From Syncephalastrum monosporum B8922 (lineage: Eukaryota; Mucoromycota; Mucoromycetes; Mucorales; Syncephalastraceae): a stretch of 64,000 nucleotides of DNA. The notes beneath the pieces were generated by a model that saw nothing but the letters and a program-made list of their open reading frames with translations, had not been told where the DNA came from and did not search any database. Shown here piece by piece: positions 1-10,900 of this stretch. The DNA lies in assembly GCA_000697355.1 (NCBI GenBank), contig JNEN01000758.1, forward strand, positions 1 to 64,000. Direction: 5' to 3'. The position numbers and the translations under genes were made by a program. Positions within the stretch are counted from its first letter, which is position 1. Each line of letters starts with the position of its first letter.

Positions 1-488
1 ATATATCTTATCATACCATGATCAACATATGACATGCATACACATTATTATCTCCAGTAGACATCATGCACGCAACCTGGAGGGGGGCTATGTGGTAAAC
101 CATCACCCGTCGGGTTATCTCGTTACCGTGGAGAAAGTCTAGATTGGCCTCCATACCCAATCGTAGTATCGGTTGCTATCATGCACTTATTTAACTCCTC
201 CATCGCCGGTTCAATTAACTGCATATGAAACCGTAAAGAAGAATCCCATACCGCTTCTCTCATCTAATGGCACAGTTCCATATGCAAGCTGCATCTGTTA
301 TTGTATATTTAATCACAGGTACACCGTACCTGATGAAAATATTTTCTTATCTTATCACTGGTTCTCTCTACTCAGCTGGATGAAACATATTAAAATCTAT
401 ATAAGACGTTAGTTGGATAGACATAGTTATGATATCTATTACCTGATACTCAACTTACCTCAATATAAGTTCAGTCTCACTCACTCTC
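1..488. other. No gene recognised (left edge)
   Basis: AT-rich sequence with only short, unconvincing reading frames. It may be flanking DNA or decayed upstream sequence of the DIRS-like element that follows; no left terminal repeat could be matched to the right-end repeats at 2087-2330. Confidence 0.4.
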
Positions 489-1106
489 TTGTTACCTTTT
501 ATTTTCTCTACTGCCCATTTTTCTCTCTGTATCTCAAACGCCTTAGCGATGAGCATATGGCAGCATTGTTTTCGCAACCGACTCACCCTATCCACGCTGT
601 TTGTGCCGTCCCGCTTCAACCCGGCCGATGCCCCGTCACGCGCACTAATCAAGGAAACGGAATGGACCCTCCCTCGCTCGACGTTCCAGTGGCTCGATCA
701 CCGTTGGGGTCCCCACCATGTGTACGTATTTGCGAGCGCCCAGACAACCCTGCTGCCTCTCTATGTCTCTCGCCTTCACGACCCGCAAGCGCTCTGGGTG
801 AACGCGTTTGCTCGTCCATGGCACCTCCTCGATCACCTTCGCCTGCTTCTCGTCCCGCCGTGGAACCTGATCAATGCAGTGATTCATCGTATAACACTGC
901 ATCCTCAAGCGGCGACACTGATCACGCCTAACTGGCCAGCGGCTCCCTGGTACCCGAGCCTGCTTCGCCTCTCCCCGGTCGCGCCTCTGCTCCTGCCGGC
1001 CGACGACGACGACGCTCATCCTCTGGCGTCGCACACCACTCTGCTGGCGTGGCGTCTCGAGCCACCAAACGCCCGCGCCCAGCCATACTCGCGCAGTCGC
1101 GCTTAA
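489..1106 (+). pseudogene. RNase H / C-terminal tail of DIRS-type reverse transcriptase polyprotein (truncated)
   Basis: From about position 590 the frame reads FVPSRFNPADAPSR, then a WTLP..F..L...WGP block, the pattern at the end of RNase H in DIRS/Ngaro polyproteins (VPS.xNPADxxSR). It continues with an ALWVNAFARPW block and PPWNLINAVIHRI, typical of the DIRS C-terminal extension. About 130 residues of real tail are visible; the reverse transcriptase motifs (such as F/YxDD) and most of RNase H are missing, and no ATG in good context opens the frame. The 3' end overlaps the recombinase frame by about 58 bp, as in intact DIRS elements. It is a decayed fragment, not a functional gene. Confidence 0.75.
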
Positions 1107-2095
1107 CCGCTCTCGTACCTGGCATTGGTGACAAGTTGGCGCGTCGTCTCCACTCAGTTCGCGTTGATTTCGAGTCCTGGTGCCGTCGTTACGAAGTAGA
1201 CCCCGATGTCCCCACAGCCGAGGATGTCATTGGCTTTGTGGAGGATTCGGCTGAGGATCGCAACTGGTCACCTGCCACGCGTCGTAACGTCCTTAGTCAA
1301 GTAGGTCGACTTCTGCAGAGCGACACTCGTCGTGCCATCCAACAGGCGCAAACCTATTTGGACTACCATAGCACCTCTCGCCTGTCCACGGTACGTCCGC
1401 TCCGCGATGGGTCGTACGACCTTCGCCCGATCTTTACTTTGCTACGATCCTGGGGCCCCAATGACCAACTTTCCCTGTCGGATCTGGCTCGCAAGACGGC
1501 CTGGTTACTCGCCACTGTGGGCCTTCTCCGCCCCTCTGACCTTGCCCGTGTGGATGTATCGCAGTGCGTGGAAAGGGACGGCCCGAATGGCTTCCTGCGC
1601 CTGGCTATTGACGCGCCCAAAGAGAAGCGCCATGGCACTCGCTACGTCCGCTCGGTCGCATTCCACACACACACAGACCCGATTCTCTGCCCGGTCCGTG
1701 CGTACCAAGCCTACCGCAAGGCCACAGTCTTCGCAGCCTCTCGCGCACCTCATCCGGTGATAGCTGACCGTCTCATCTCTCCTTTGTTCCGTCTTCCGGC
1801 CGATCACGACCGTCCGGCCAAGACAGACACCATCCGCGGTTATATTTGTGACATTATGCGCCATGTGGGCCGCGATCCGCCCACGCTCGCCGTCCCCAAA
1901 GCCCGGGCACTCGGTGCCACATTGGCTGCTCAGGCCGGCACACCTATTGCTGATATCGTCGCCCGCGGGGCTTGGTCATCGCAAGACATGTTCGATCACT
2001 TCTACCGCATTTCTTCGGCGACTCACACCGATTTTACGCGCTCAACTCTGGAAGACCCAACTAGCCAGCAGACCTCGAAGTGTAATATGATGTGA
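1049..2095 (+). CDS. DIRS-type tyrosine recombinase (integrase-like)
   Basis: An intact frame of about 348 residues resembling phage-integrase-fold tyrosine recombinases of DIRS elements, which integrate a circular DNA intermediate without target-site duplication. The N-terminal half (about residues 20-110) is a helical SAM-like core-binding region. The catalytic half has LLRPSDLARVD (first Arg), KARALGATLAAQAG (second-Arg region) and DMFDHFYRIS with the nucleophile Tyr near the C terminus. The first codon of the open frame is GTG; in DIRS elements this frame overlaps the RNase H frame and its true start is often unclear. The stop lies inside the terminal repeat structure (2087 onward). The enzyme may still be foldable, but the element lacks its reverse transcriptase. 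Confidence 0.85.
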   Translation: MASRATKRPRPAILAQSRLTALVPGIGDKLARRLHSVRVDFESWCRRYEVDPDVPTAEDVIGFVEDSAEDRNWSPATRRNVLSQVGRLLQSDTRRAIQQAQTYLDYHSTSRLSTVRPLRDGSYDLRPIFTLLRSWGPNDQLSLSDLARKTAWLLATVGLLRPSDLARVDVSQCVERDGPNGFLRLAIDAPKEKRHGTRYVRSVAFHTHTDPILCPVRAYQAYRKATVFAASRAPHPVIADRLISPLFRLPADHDRPAKTDTIRGYICDIMRHVGRDPPTLAVPKARALGATLAAQAGTPIADIVARGAWSSQDMFDHFYRISSATHTDFTRSTLEDPTSQQTSKCNMM

Positions 2096-2330
2096 CGTCC
2101 AAGCGAAGCGTAGGACTCACTGATTACACGAGAGGTCTGCTGCGCATTTAGACCCGCCCGCCCTCCGGCATTGCCATTGTTCGCTCACTTCAAAGATGAT
2201 TTAGTAACTTAGAACTGTCAAAATTTTTTTAATTGTTCGTGATTAAAGCGGAGAACTATGATAACCCAACTAGCCAGCAGACCTCTCGTGTAATCAGTGA
2301 GTCCTACGCTTCGCTTGGACGTCACATCAT
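2055..2330. repeat. DIRS terminal repeat / internal complementary region
   Basis: The 56-bp arm at 2087-2142 is the reverse complement of 2275-2330, separated by 132 bp. A 22-bp direct repeat (beginning ACCCAACTAGCCAGCAGACC) occurs at 2055-2076 and again at 2264-2285, abutting the second arm. This combination of inverted and direct repeats is the expected internal complementary region plus right terminal repeat of a DIRS element. The stop codon of the recombinase lies in the first arm. Confidence 0.85.
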
Positions 2331-2345
2331 AAAATCACGACGCTC

Positions 2346-3049
2346 CAAATTTTGTAGTGGCTCACTGAGAAATTGAGCACCCCCCACTTAACCCTGGAAG
2401 GACTGTACCTCCAAGGCACGTAGGTAGGTTCGGAGTGGAAAAGGTGGGTACGAATTACCCAAGGAAGTTAAAAAGGGGAAAGAAGTGTCAAATGAGACAG
2501 AGGTTCGTGTGAGCACCAGTAAAGTTTTGTATAAAAACTTTACAAAAAAATATGAGTGAGAAAGTGGGAAAGGTTTGAAAAAGGATAAAGAGGTGAAAAG
2601 AGGTACGAGAAAGTAATAAACTAGGAAGTCTCTGAGGTTCAAAGTTCGGAATGTACTTTGACAATGTCGAAATGGAGTTGTGCAAACTTGAGATTTTCGA
2701 TGGTGTCTGACTGTAGGACCAACGGAGACAGATATTAGACTTGTCCTTGAGGCTTGAAAATGGTCTTGTAGCGACTTGCAAGCAGTTATGAGAGAAATTG
2801 AGTCTGTATAAGAGATATAGACTTTATTGTATAGTCTTGAGGATTTAATGTCTAATCTGTTCTGGCTGAAAAACTGAAGCCTATTTATATGTTTTCTGGA
2901 GCTAAGTTATAGGATAAAAGATAATGGAAAGAAAGCGTATAAACCAAAAAAAAGTTGGAATGCATCAGCGATTTTGGGCCAATGTGGGAGATTATTATTA
3001 AACAAAAAATTTGGCTTGGTCTCCACGTGAGTTGGACGACCAACCCTAC
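2346..3049. other. Intergenic, no gene recognised
   Basis: AT-rich sequence between the DIRS remnant and repeat copy A. Only short frames without family resemblance were seen. Confidence 0.5.
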
Positions 3050-4232
3050 ACCGGGCAGGGAGTCTGCCAAAGTAGACAACTTTGAGACGTCAACGGTACC
3101 TGACGTCAATCTTCATCAAGGTCTTTTCACCCGTGTCCTTCGGTAAATGTGAACCGTGTGATGGTAAAGTAATCCAATGAATCCTCTGAAACGCAAAAGA
3201 TACCTGACGTCAGTACCTGTCAGGGACCATATCTTTGAGCTCTTTTTCCCCATTGGTAAAACGTGGATTGTGTGATAGCTTGGTTAGCCAATGGAACCTA
3301 TGAAATTTGGAAAAAAGCTCTACGTCAATCCCTGTCAGGTCCTTATTTTTTACTTCTCCTTTCCCATTGGCACAGCCCGCCCGTGTTCTTGCATGAATAT
3401 CGATTGACACGCGCTCTTCTCATAAAAGGTCTTTTGTTTTCTCTCACATCTACTTTTCTTCTTCTTCTTTACCCTGGTCAAGTCTTCCGCTGGCAAGTAT
3501 ATACGAAAGGATTTTGGTTACAAGTATAAACTAATAAGAAGTGCAACACATAGACCACTACATTCCCCAAAATCCCTCTGCCACCGGTTGCCCGTCCCCA
3601 ACTGCACCGGTGTGCATGAAAGTAAGTTGTCGCGTCAAGAGTACATGGTTCTTGGACCGCACTAACCTCCTTCTGGTGTACACTTAGCTTGCCGTCTTCT
3701 TGCTCGCCTCTCCTCCTGACTTCTCATCCGCTCACGCCTCTTCCTCTCTTCCGCTTGCTGCCCTCGCATCAGAGGGTTTTTTTCCGCTTTTTCCTCTGCC
3801 CGTAAGTGAAACAGATTCAGGTCTATGCATTGAATATGAGACATTAACACACGTTCCAGTTCCACTCCTTTTTCGCTCCTCCTTTGCTCTTCTTCCTCTC
3901 CGCTTGCTCTCCCTCTCTCCTTCTTCCCCGTTCGCGACCCACTAGCCGGCTATCGGTGGCCGGGACCACCGTCAAAACTTACCATCCAAAGACATGTGCC
4001 ACTGCGCCAAATGTCTGCCTTACGCCCATCGGTAAGTGCTTTAGGTTGATCATATGAAACTGAGACTCAAAAATGCAATCTGCTGCACAGTCTAGATGAG
4101 GTAGTAGTGGCCAACACGCCGTGAGCGTGTATGACGACCCCGGTCCCGGTAGCTGGCATGTATAATAAAAATGAACTGTAGTCCACGAGAACTGATTTCG
4201 GAACGAAATTTCGTAGGCTACTTATTCTAACA
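3050..4232 (+). repeat. Dispersed transcription-unit-like repeat, copy A (longest)
   Basis: This copy matches 23268-24296 (copy C, opposite strand) along nearly its whole length, and copies B, D and E in part. Read on + it has three CRE/CCAAT repeats (3100-3340), a TATA-like element (CATAAAAGG, near 3420), a pyrimidine-rich stretch, then introns at 3622-3687 (66 bp, GTAAGT, ACTAAC branch), 3802-3859 (58 bp) and 4032-4090 (59 bp), AATAAA at about 4164 and a terminal inverted repeat (CTACGA-type, containing CGAAATTTCG) at 4182-4217. If spliced, ATG at 3616 opens a frame of about 98 codons starting MKLAVFLLAS and ending just inside exon 4. On the other strand a charged frame (3662-3865) is also open. 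Coding status is undecided. Confidence 0.7.
3100..3435 (+). promoter_or_regulatory. Tandem CRE/CCAAT promoter-like array in repeat copy A
   Basis: About 100-118-bp units begin near 3102, 3203 and 3321. The first two carry TGACGTCA, the palindromic ATF/CREB (CRE) site, and the third TACGTCA. The units also contain CCAATG or its complement CCATTGG/CATTGG, and a GTGTGATGG-like block. Two further ACGTCA-type sites lie near 3092-3110. A TATA-like CATAAAAGG follows near 3420. The same array is present in reverse in copy C (24100-24296). Motif recognition is direct; promoter function is inferred. Confidence 0.55.
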
Positions 4233-4462
4233 AAACAAGTCGAGCGAATCGCTTAACTTGAAAAATGTACTCTCGCAGTCTCAGCAGAGCTTATGTGCAG
4301 TGAATGCAGGAAAAATAAAGACCTTACGAGGATTAGGATAAGAAAACAATATTCCAGAGGACCTCAATCGTATTAAGTCGTTTCGCATAGTTTCTTTTTA
4401 TTATGTGAGTGGTATGACACTGTTAAGTCAGACCATACATCTACATAAATTTGCTCTGCACT

Positions 4463-7400
4463 TCAAGCGTCTGATCGGCCGATAGGCTTGGCGCCAATAC
4501 CACCTTTTTTCTTCTTTTCACGAAGCTCCGCCATGCGCTTTGAGGAGGTTGTTAGATATGTAGACAAACCAGAATACGGTAGAATGACGTACCTGTCGGC
4601 GCTCTTCCCTTCGGCGATCCATCTCTGCCTTCTTTTCATCTCTCGAGAGCTGCGATTCCGCAATGGATCCCATCGATCCAGCAACTTCAGGCTGTCCTGC
4701 ACCTGACATATCGAGTGCTATACCAGAAGTCAGCTATGTTCTTGTAGAGCGCCATGATGTACCTGAAGAGTTGTGTTTCACATTGCCTAATTTCATGGAG
4801 CGTACAGAAGAGTTAAAGGTGGACAAGTGGCCGGCTGAGCTGACGCGTGGAAGAAGCGACTCTATCGTCTCTGGCTCTGGCTCAACCTTTGGAGCGGCTT
4901 CCATGGGTTCTGATTCGTTATGAGATATAGCTGAAGTCCGTTGCGGATGCACCTACCCCAACCCGTATTATCATCCATGAAATGTTGGTCGCTTGGATCA
5001 TCCCATCCATCTGTAGCCTGTACATCGGACATCTCTAGCCCAAATCTCTCCTTCGAAAATGTTTCGTCTTGTCCATTGGAAGAATACTTGAGCGAGGAGA
5101 TAGCGCTGTCCGAGTTTTTGGTGGGAGCCATTTCTGACTCAGTCGGAACTATATCGCCACTTGGCGTGCTTATCTAGAAGAGAATTAGTGACTTGGTGGA
5201 TAAGTAGCGTCGGGACGACTTACCCTAGCGTTTAAAGACGATACAGCCCAACCGGCTAAACCTCTCGTTGCACCATTGAATACGCCCGCCATAGACATGG
5301 TTATCGCTTCCTTATCTTCGACGGTTTTCTCTGACACAGGAGAGGAGATAGGAGTCGTGTTCTGCAGCGCCGTTTCAGGCTACCTTATGTGAATTTCGAC
5401 AGGTGTGATATATTGCTTCAAATTACCATTGTATCAGCGTAATCCTGGAGCTGTTGCACAAAAACATTTAAAGTCTTGAACGCTTGGGTGCGTACGCTCC
5501 TAAAGGAAAATGAATAAAGAATGTAGCACCAAGAGTACATCCTACTTTTCGCTGTCAATCAGCGTTTGGGAGACACAAGGTAAAATACGATGGGCACATT
5601 CCTGGGCGTCATAGAAAGACACAGTTGCTATAGAGGCGATATTATTGGTTGACCTCTTAAGTGCGGTGGCATAGGCAAACCTGTTAAAGCCATCAATGCG
5701 GCTATCCGAGCATGATGAAAACCATCGCGTAAACCGCGGGTGAAGGCGGGAATAAGTACTTTTTTGCGTGTCTGTAAAACCGTCAATTTTTGAAGTGTAT
5801 CCAGTGGAATAAGAGTACTCACTGTTTCCGTCAGACACTTTGCAATCTTGCCCAGGCATATGGTAGTATTAGTCCGTATGCCGGGTTCCTGATCCATCTG
5901 TAGCTTGGCAAGATATTTCAACAAATCATAGTTTATAATTCGGTCGCTCAACTAGAGAAGATAAGGGTCAACGAAAACTCGCGTGAGTGTCCCACGAAAG
6001 TACACACAAATGACGGACCTTTGGGACCAGGTGCAGGATCGACTTTATAGTTTGCTCACGTATCACAGGGACAGTGTCAGTAAATCCAGTCGCCTATAAC
6101 CCATTCATCAGCACATCAAGTTGAATGCATTGACGGGTACAAACCACATTAGGAAATATTTGATTTGCTACTGTCTTGCTGGGTACGTGATCGATGAAGT
6201 GAGTCATATTCTCCAACAGGCTGACACGAATAGCACGGTCTGGCGATGCAAACATACGGACAATGGGAGGTATGACATCTGCCTCAAAGCCGTCGTCTGG
6301 TAATTGATGTCCAATTTTAAGGATGGCATTCAGCGCTTTTGCGCCTCCTAGGAAGATAGAATGAGCCACTTAATACAGTTTTACTTTTCCTAAAGCTTAC
6401 CGGAACCGAATTCAAATGCTTTCACAAGTTCGGGGAGAATTTTAAATTTGGCAAATTCACTTGGAAATCTGTCGACGTGCTGATCCAACTTCCTGTGGGA
6501 CAATGAGAGCGGGTTCCCTTCCATCCGATCATCCTTGTTACCTAAAAAAGTTATCTTTCTCGGCTGATTCCTTGATGCTAATGCATTCTAGAAATAAGTT
6601 GACTTGGATAAAGTCGGTTGTAAAGAAACCACTGGGTCGCAGTCCGATATCGAGAAACTGCTGAGCGTCTAGTCTCGCGTGTGGTGAGGTATGTAAGAGT
6701 GATCGGTAACTATCAACGATATCAGAAGGGATATTGCCGCGAAGAGTGTTCAGCTGGTCAGGAGTGTCAAAATGGCGGTTGTATGCCTCGAAAATGAGAC
6801 ATCCAAGATAGTACGAGTCTGTGGCTGCAATGGGCAGACTTTTTATCGATTACCGATGAGCGACATGAATAGGATGTGAAGGAGTAATTACTCTTTGATG
6901 GTGACCCATCCAGATTTGCGTATCTCCGGGGAGGCATATCTTCGAGCATCGGGTACAAGACCGCCAAAAGTCTGCATGGGTGACATGTTAGGCAAAAGGA
7001 TATACATCCATATAGAAACCATAGCATACCAATAAGATGGGCGTCTCGTCCTGTGGAGAAGATAAAAGCTCAAGGCCGCCGAGTTTCCATTCGCCAGCCC
7101 TATTTGTAAATATGGAGGCGGTGCGCACATTTCCATGGATCATGCCACAGTCATGGTTGATAAATGCAATGGCGTTCTAAGTGAATATCATTAGCAAGTG
7201 TGCCATCTAAAAGAATTAGTATATACCGCGACTTTGTATAAACCCCACAGTATCAGATCCGGATCCGGGTCCTGATGGAGCTGATTTGACAGAGGTTCGA
7301 CCGGATCAGTGACAAACATGATAGCTTGCTCTGTCTACAGGACCTCGTATAAGAACGTTTTGGTTGCAGTAGAATAGAGTATTCGAGTCGAACCTCCATG

Positions 7401-7747
7401 CCATCAAGGTACCGCAGGAGATCAGGGTGGCGAATGGTCCGCATTCGTTTGAAGGCGTTGCGAGCAAGCTCGACCCTATCTCTATTTTTGATGCAGTCGA
7501 AGACAAAGATGGATACGGGCGAATCGTCCTCCTATGGGTGTTTATGGGGGGTGGTTCGTGTGGGCGGGGTTAAGCTACTTGATTTGTGTGAAATGATCAG
7601 GAATACTTTTTTCGTGCCGTGATGGAGCGTCCAGATGGAGAGGCCATCGTAAGACTCAACTCTCTGGCCCACCGTGTAAGGGAACGCTGCAGAGTCTTTT
7701 CCTAGCAGCGAAAAGCCGCTTTTGACGAAGCCTGAGAGAAAGGCCAT
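4463..7747 (-). CDS. SCY1: SCY1-like pseudokinase with HEAT repeats (Scy1/Cex1/SCYL1 family)
   Basis: Members of this family are catalytically inactive kinase-like proteins acting in vesicle traffic and nuclear tRNA export. The gene has roughly 15 short introns. It starts MAFLSGFVKSGFSLLGKDSA, continues with the N-lobe (RHPDLLRYLDGME), then NAIAFINHDCGMIHGNVRTA. HGN replaces the catalytic HRD, and LGGLELL replaces DFG, so it is a pseudokinase. ARRYASPEIRKSGW marks the C-lobe. HEAT-like repeats follow (for example LPELVKAFEFGSGGAKALNA and ALMALTATVSFYDAQECAHR), then an acidic linker with DGWDDPSD and NTGWG motifs. The basic C terminus (RMAELREKKKKGG) resembles the COPI-binding tails of SCYL proteins. 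Three introns (7335-7393, 6094-6144, 5632-5686) start with GTT, not GTA/GTG. Exact acceptors near 4930-4975 are less certain. Confidence 0.88.
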
Positions 7748-7926
7748 TTATGTACGAGTATATGTGTGTATTGAAGTGTAATGTAAAATGTGTATTGTTC
7801 GGGTCTCGGCTGAAACGAACAAGACAATTGGAGTTTGAAAATTCAATTACACACGTTCTTCTAACGCTGGAGAAATGTTATGAACTTACCAAGGAAACCT
7901 CAAAGCATTTTGTTATGCTGATATTT

Positions 7927-10900
7927 CTATTCCTGTTGCGGTGGTCGTGGAGGTGGCTCGTTCAAAATCGGAGGTCGACCGCGACCCAAGGCCTCGTTGA
8001 AAGCGATGCGCCGAATGTTTCGACTGGCGTTGATATCGCGCTGCCACAATATTCCGCACAGTTGACAAGCGGGAACACTGTTTAGCGCATAATCAAAGCG
8101 TTGGGATCAGACTTTGGGCATCGGTCGGTGGATGCACCCCAAACAGACTTGTGATGTGTAGTACTCGTCGGTGGAAACAATGACCAGCAGACCACAAGGC
8201 TCTATTCTTTCAGCTTCGTCAAAGGCGACGGGACAGGCCAGAATACTGCACGCCAGTCATGCTGGTCGCAAAGGTAGCACTTCCCAGAGCCACAAGCGGG
8301 ATTCGGCCGTGAGCATATGGGCTGGAGGACTTTCGGCGCCATTATATGACTTTCTTTTTCTTGGCAGGCCTATGTAAAAGGTTCAGCGGGAATGCTCGCC
8401 GCCTTGTATCAAAAAATATCATACCTGAAAAGCGCTGCGGCAGCGGAGGTACTTGCCTCGTTCCTGTATAGAGTTGTAAGAGCTGCATCCTCATAGTCAA
8501 GATGCAATAGAATCCAAATACGTACCGTTCCTTGAGATCATCCTGCTCCTGCTGCTGTTCCTGCTGTTCCTGCTGCCGCCCTCGTCTGCGACGCCTTGGT
8601 GGTCGGTCCCTGTGTTAGGTATTCCCCCGGCTTTGATATTTCTTGCCGCCGTTCATGAAAATCTTGATCATTTCAGCGTCTGCTCGCTGCCTGCCTTTGT
8701 ATTTAAAACCGGAGCTGTGGCATGAACTGGCCATAGAAGGCGCGTAGACGAGCAAAATGGCTGCGTCTGTTGCGGACCCCGTTAACAAGGAGATCAAGAT
8801 GACTCGTCCTGAGCGTCTGCAGCTGCTGTTCAAGGTCGTCAATCTGTCGGTCGTTCTTGTCTTGCGGTACACGTGCAGTTGCGTTCGTGAATCTAGCAAA
8901 CGAGTAATACTCCGCGCTGCTCATCTTCCTGATCTCGTGTATCTCGTGACCATGGCCATTGCTTGTTACAAATATCTCCTTGAGTCCTGGGTCAGCGTCC
9001 CAAAGGTCAAAGACATGCTGCAATTCGGGCCTCGTCAAAAGCCCTTCTGCTTGCAAGTCAGGCAGCTCCTGCTGAGCGCGTCTTCTTGCCATGATAAAGT
9101 TAATGGTGTAGCTGTCTGTCCTGATGGTCATGGTGAATAGGTGACGTGGCTGCGCTGCAACTTCCCATCTAGCGATGATGTCGTCCACCTTGGTGTGTGG
9201 TAAGTCGAATACGGCATTGAACAGGCGTAGATAGTTTGCACGAGGACGAGGACCCGTAGGAGTGATGCCTGCTTGTCTGTGCAGCATTTCGCGAAGTTAG
9301 CTACGGCTGATCAAAGCAGATGGATCTTGGCCTTCCAAGGACGCGTAGCGCCTCTGAATGACATTTGTGGCATCAAGGAAAATAAACGCCATATGCTTGA
9401 TATCAAGTGCATTTCGGGCATGGAGCAATCTTTGCGCGGGGCAGCGGATTCATCAGTCTGGCTGATATCATCCAGGAAAGTTCTTGAATTCACGATAGAT
9501 CGCCGGGCAGCGGCGGTGGTTTGTCACGGCGAGAACGGAGGCGTCTCCCGGACGGTGAGCCGCAATGGTAGTTTGGTTCTCGGCATTGACGGCACCCCGG
9601 ATGGCGCCTGCTTAGCTGATCAAGGTATCGCCTGCTAAAGCTGGCGTACTCCGGCAGGTCAAGATCCTGAGGGCCGCACGCGCCCACGCTGTCGTCGCTT
9701 CACCTTGCGCCTCTTCACCTGTGGCCATCGCGGCATGGCTAGCATTTTCGATTTGGCGTAGACAACGGAGCATGGTCAGCCAGGATGAGAAGACAGACTT
9801 TTGAGGGTGATGGGTCGGGTGTTCTGACTACCCAAGAGCTCCTTTGCACGGTCGACAAGGTCGTTGACGATACCCTACAAAGCTTCCGTTTGCTCCACGG
9901 CAGGTAGCTAATTTGGGACAGCTTCGCCGTCTGCGAAGCGGGTATATGCGTACTTAGCGAGTCTCTTGGCTGCTTGCGGATCCGGGCGCTCGTCGCTCTC
10001 CAGGGGACTGTACTGAAAATACTTGAGGGCGCGGGACAGGAAGCGCTCCATCAACGAGTTAACAAAAGAAGTCTTCATCTCTCGAGCCAAAGAGGACCTC
10101 GAGTGCGCGTAGGGCAGTCGCCGCCGTTCTTATGCCACCATGCACTGTACGTGACCGTTGATTTGTTGATGGTGAGCAGCAAAGGCGTCTTGTAGTTCTT
10201 TGGACGGGAATCCTTTCGTTCTGGGTCATGACAAAGGGCGACCCATTCAGCAGCTGTATGCAAGCAAAGAAGAAGGATTGGGAGAATATCGCTGCGGGCG
10301 GCGGATCTTGCTCGCGAGTCGAGAGTCTATGCAGCAGGTAATAGCGCGCGAAGGCGTATGTTTTCCGCTTGGCTTCTTGCAATAAAGCGGTCACGTGCAG
10401 CGTTCTCGAGGTTCTTCATTTTGCGCTCCCGTTCGATTTTGCCTTTTGTAGAGCCCCGTTTTGCGGCCTCATGCGCCGACTCGGAGACGCTGGAACTCGC
10501 TTTGCTAGACATGCTCTCTTCCGGCTACCAGATGCCGTCCTATACTTTTTGCTGTATGGACACTTTTTCGCGCACATGTCCTTATTGCCAGCCTGGCGAC
10601 AGCGCTTGCATGTCGGAAGTTCAGCTGGTGGAAGTCGAGGAGATGGTGGAACTTGAGGACCTTGTGGATCTTGAGGGGCCGGTGGCTCAGGTGCTCCTAC
10701 CGGAAACCCGTAGTGTAACCGGCATAGCTTCGAGGTCGGGTCACGGTGACCGGCTAGGTTGCAATACAGACAGACATATAGGGCTTGTATGGCAGCTTCC
10801 TCTTCCTCCATGCGTCTCTTCTTCTCTGCCTTCTTGCTGATGATGAGCTCCAAAGGCGTTTCTTGTGCAAAGCGGAGCACGAATGGCTCGGCGCTCCCGT

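Larger units (their letters stand above)
490..2345 (+). mobile_element. 5'-truncated DIRS-like (tyrosine recombinase) retrotransposon
   Basis: DIRS elements encode reverse transcriptase/RNase H and a tyrosine recombinase in overlapping frames, and end in inverted repeats plus an internal complementary region instead of LTRs. Here the tail of the RNase H frame (to 1106) overlaps a recombinase frame (from about 1049). They are followed by 56-bp complementary arms at 2087-2142 and 2275-2330 and a 22-bp direct repeat at 2055-2076 and 2264-2285. No reverse transcriptase core is present upstream, so the copy is truncated and not autonomous. The family call rests on gene order, overlap and terminal structure; a Ngaro-like or PAT-like relative is possible. 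Confidence 0.85.

Noticed and set aside
1363..1864. Minus-strand frames within the recombinase gene
   Set aside because: They mirror the GC-rich recombinase coding frame and show no independent motifs.
9273..9638. Plus-strand open frame of 121 codons inside the Fanzor region
   Set aside because: It has no family resemblance and lies opposite the recognisable nuclease frame; treated as a shadow.
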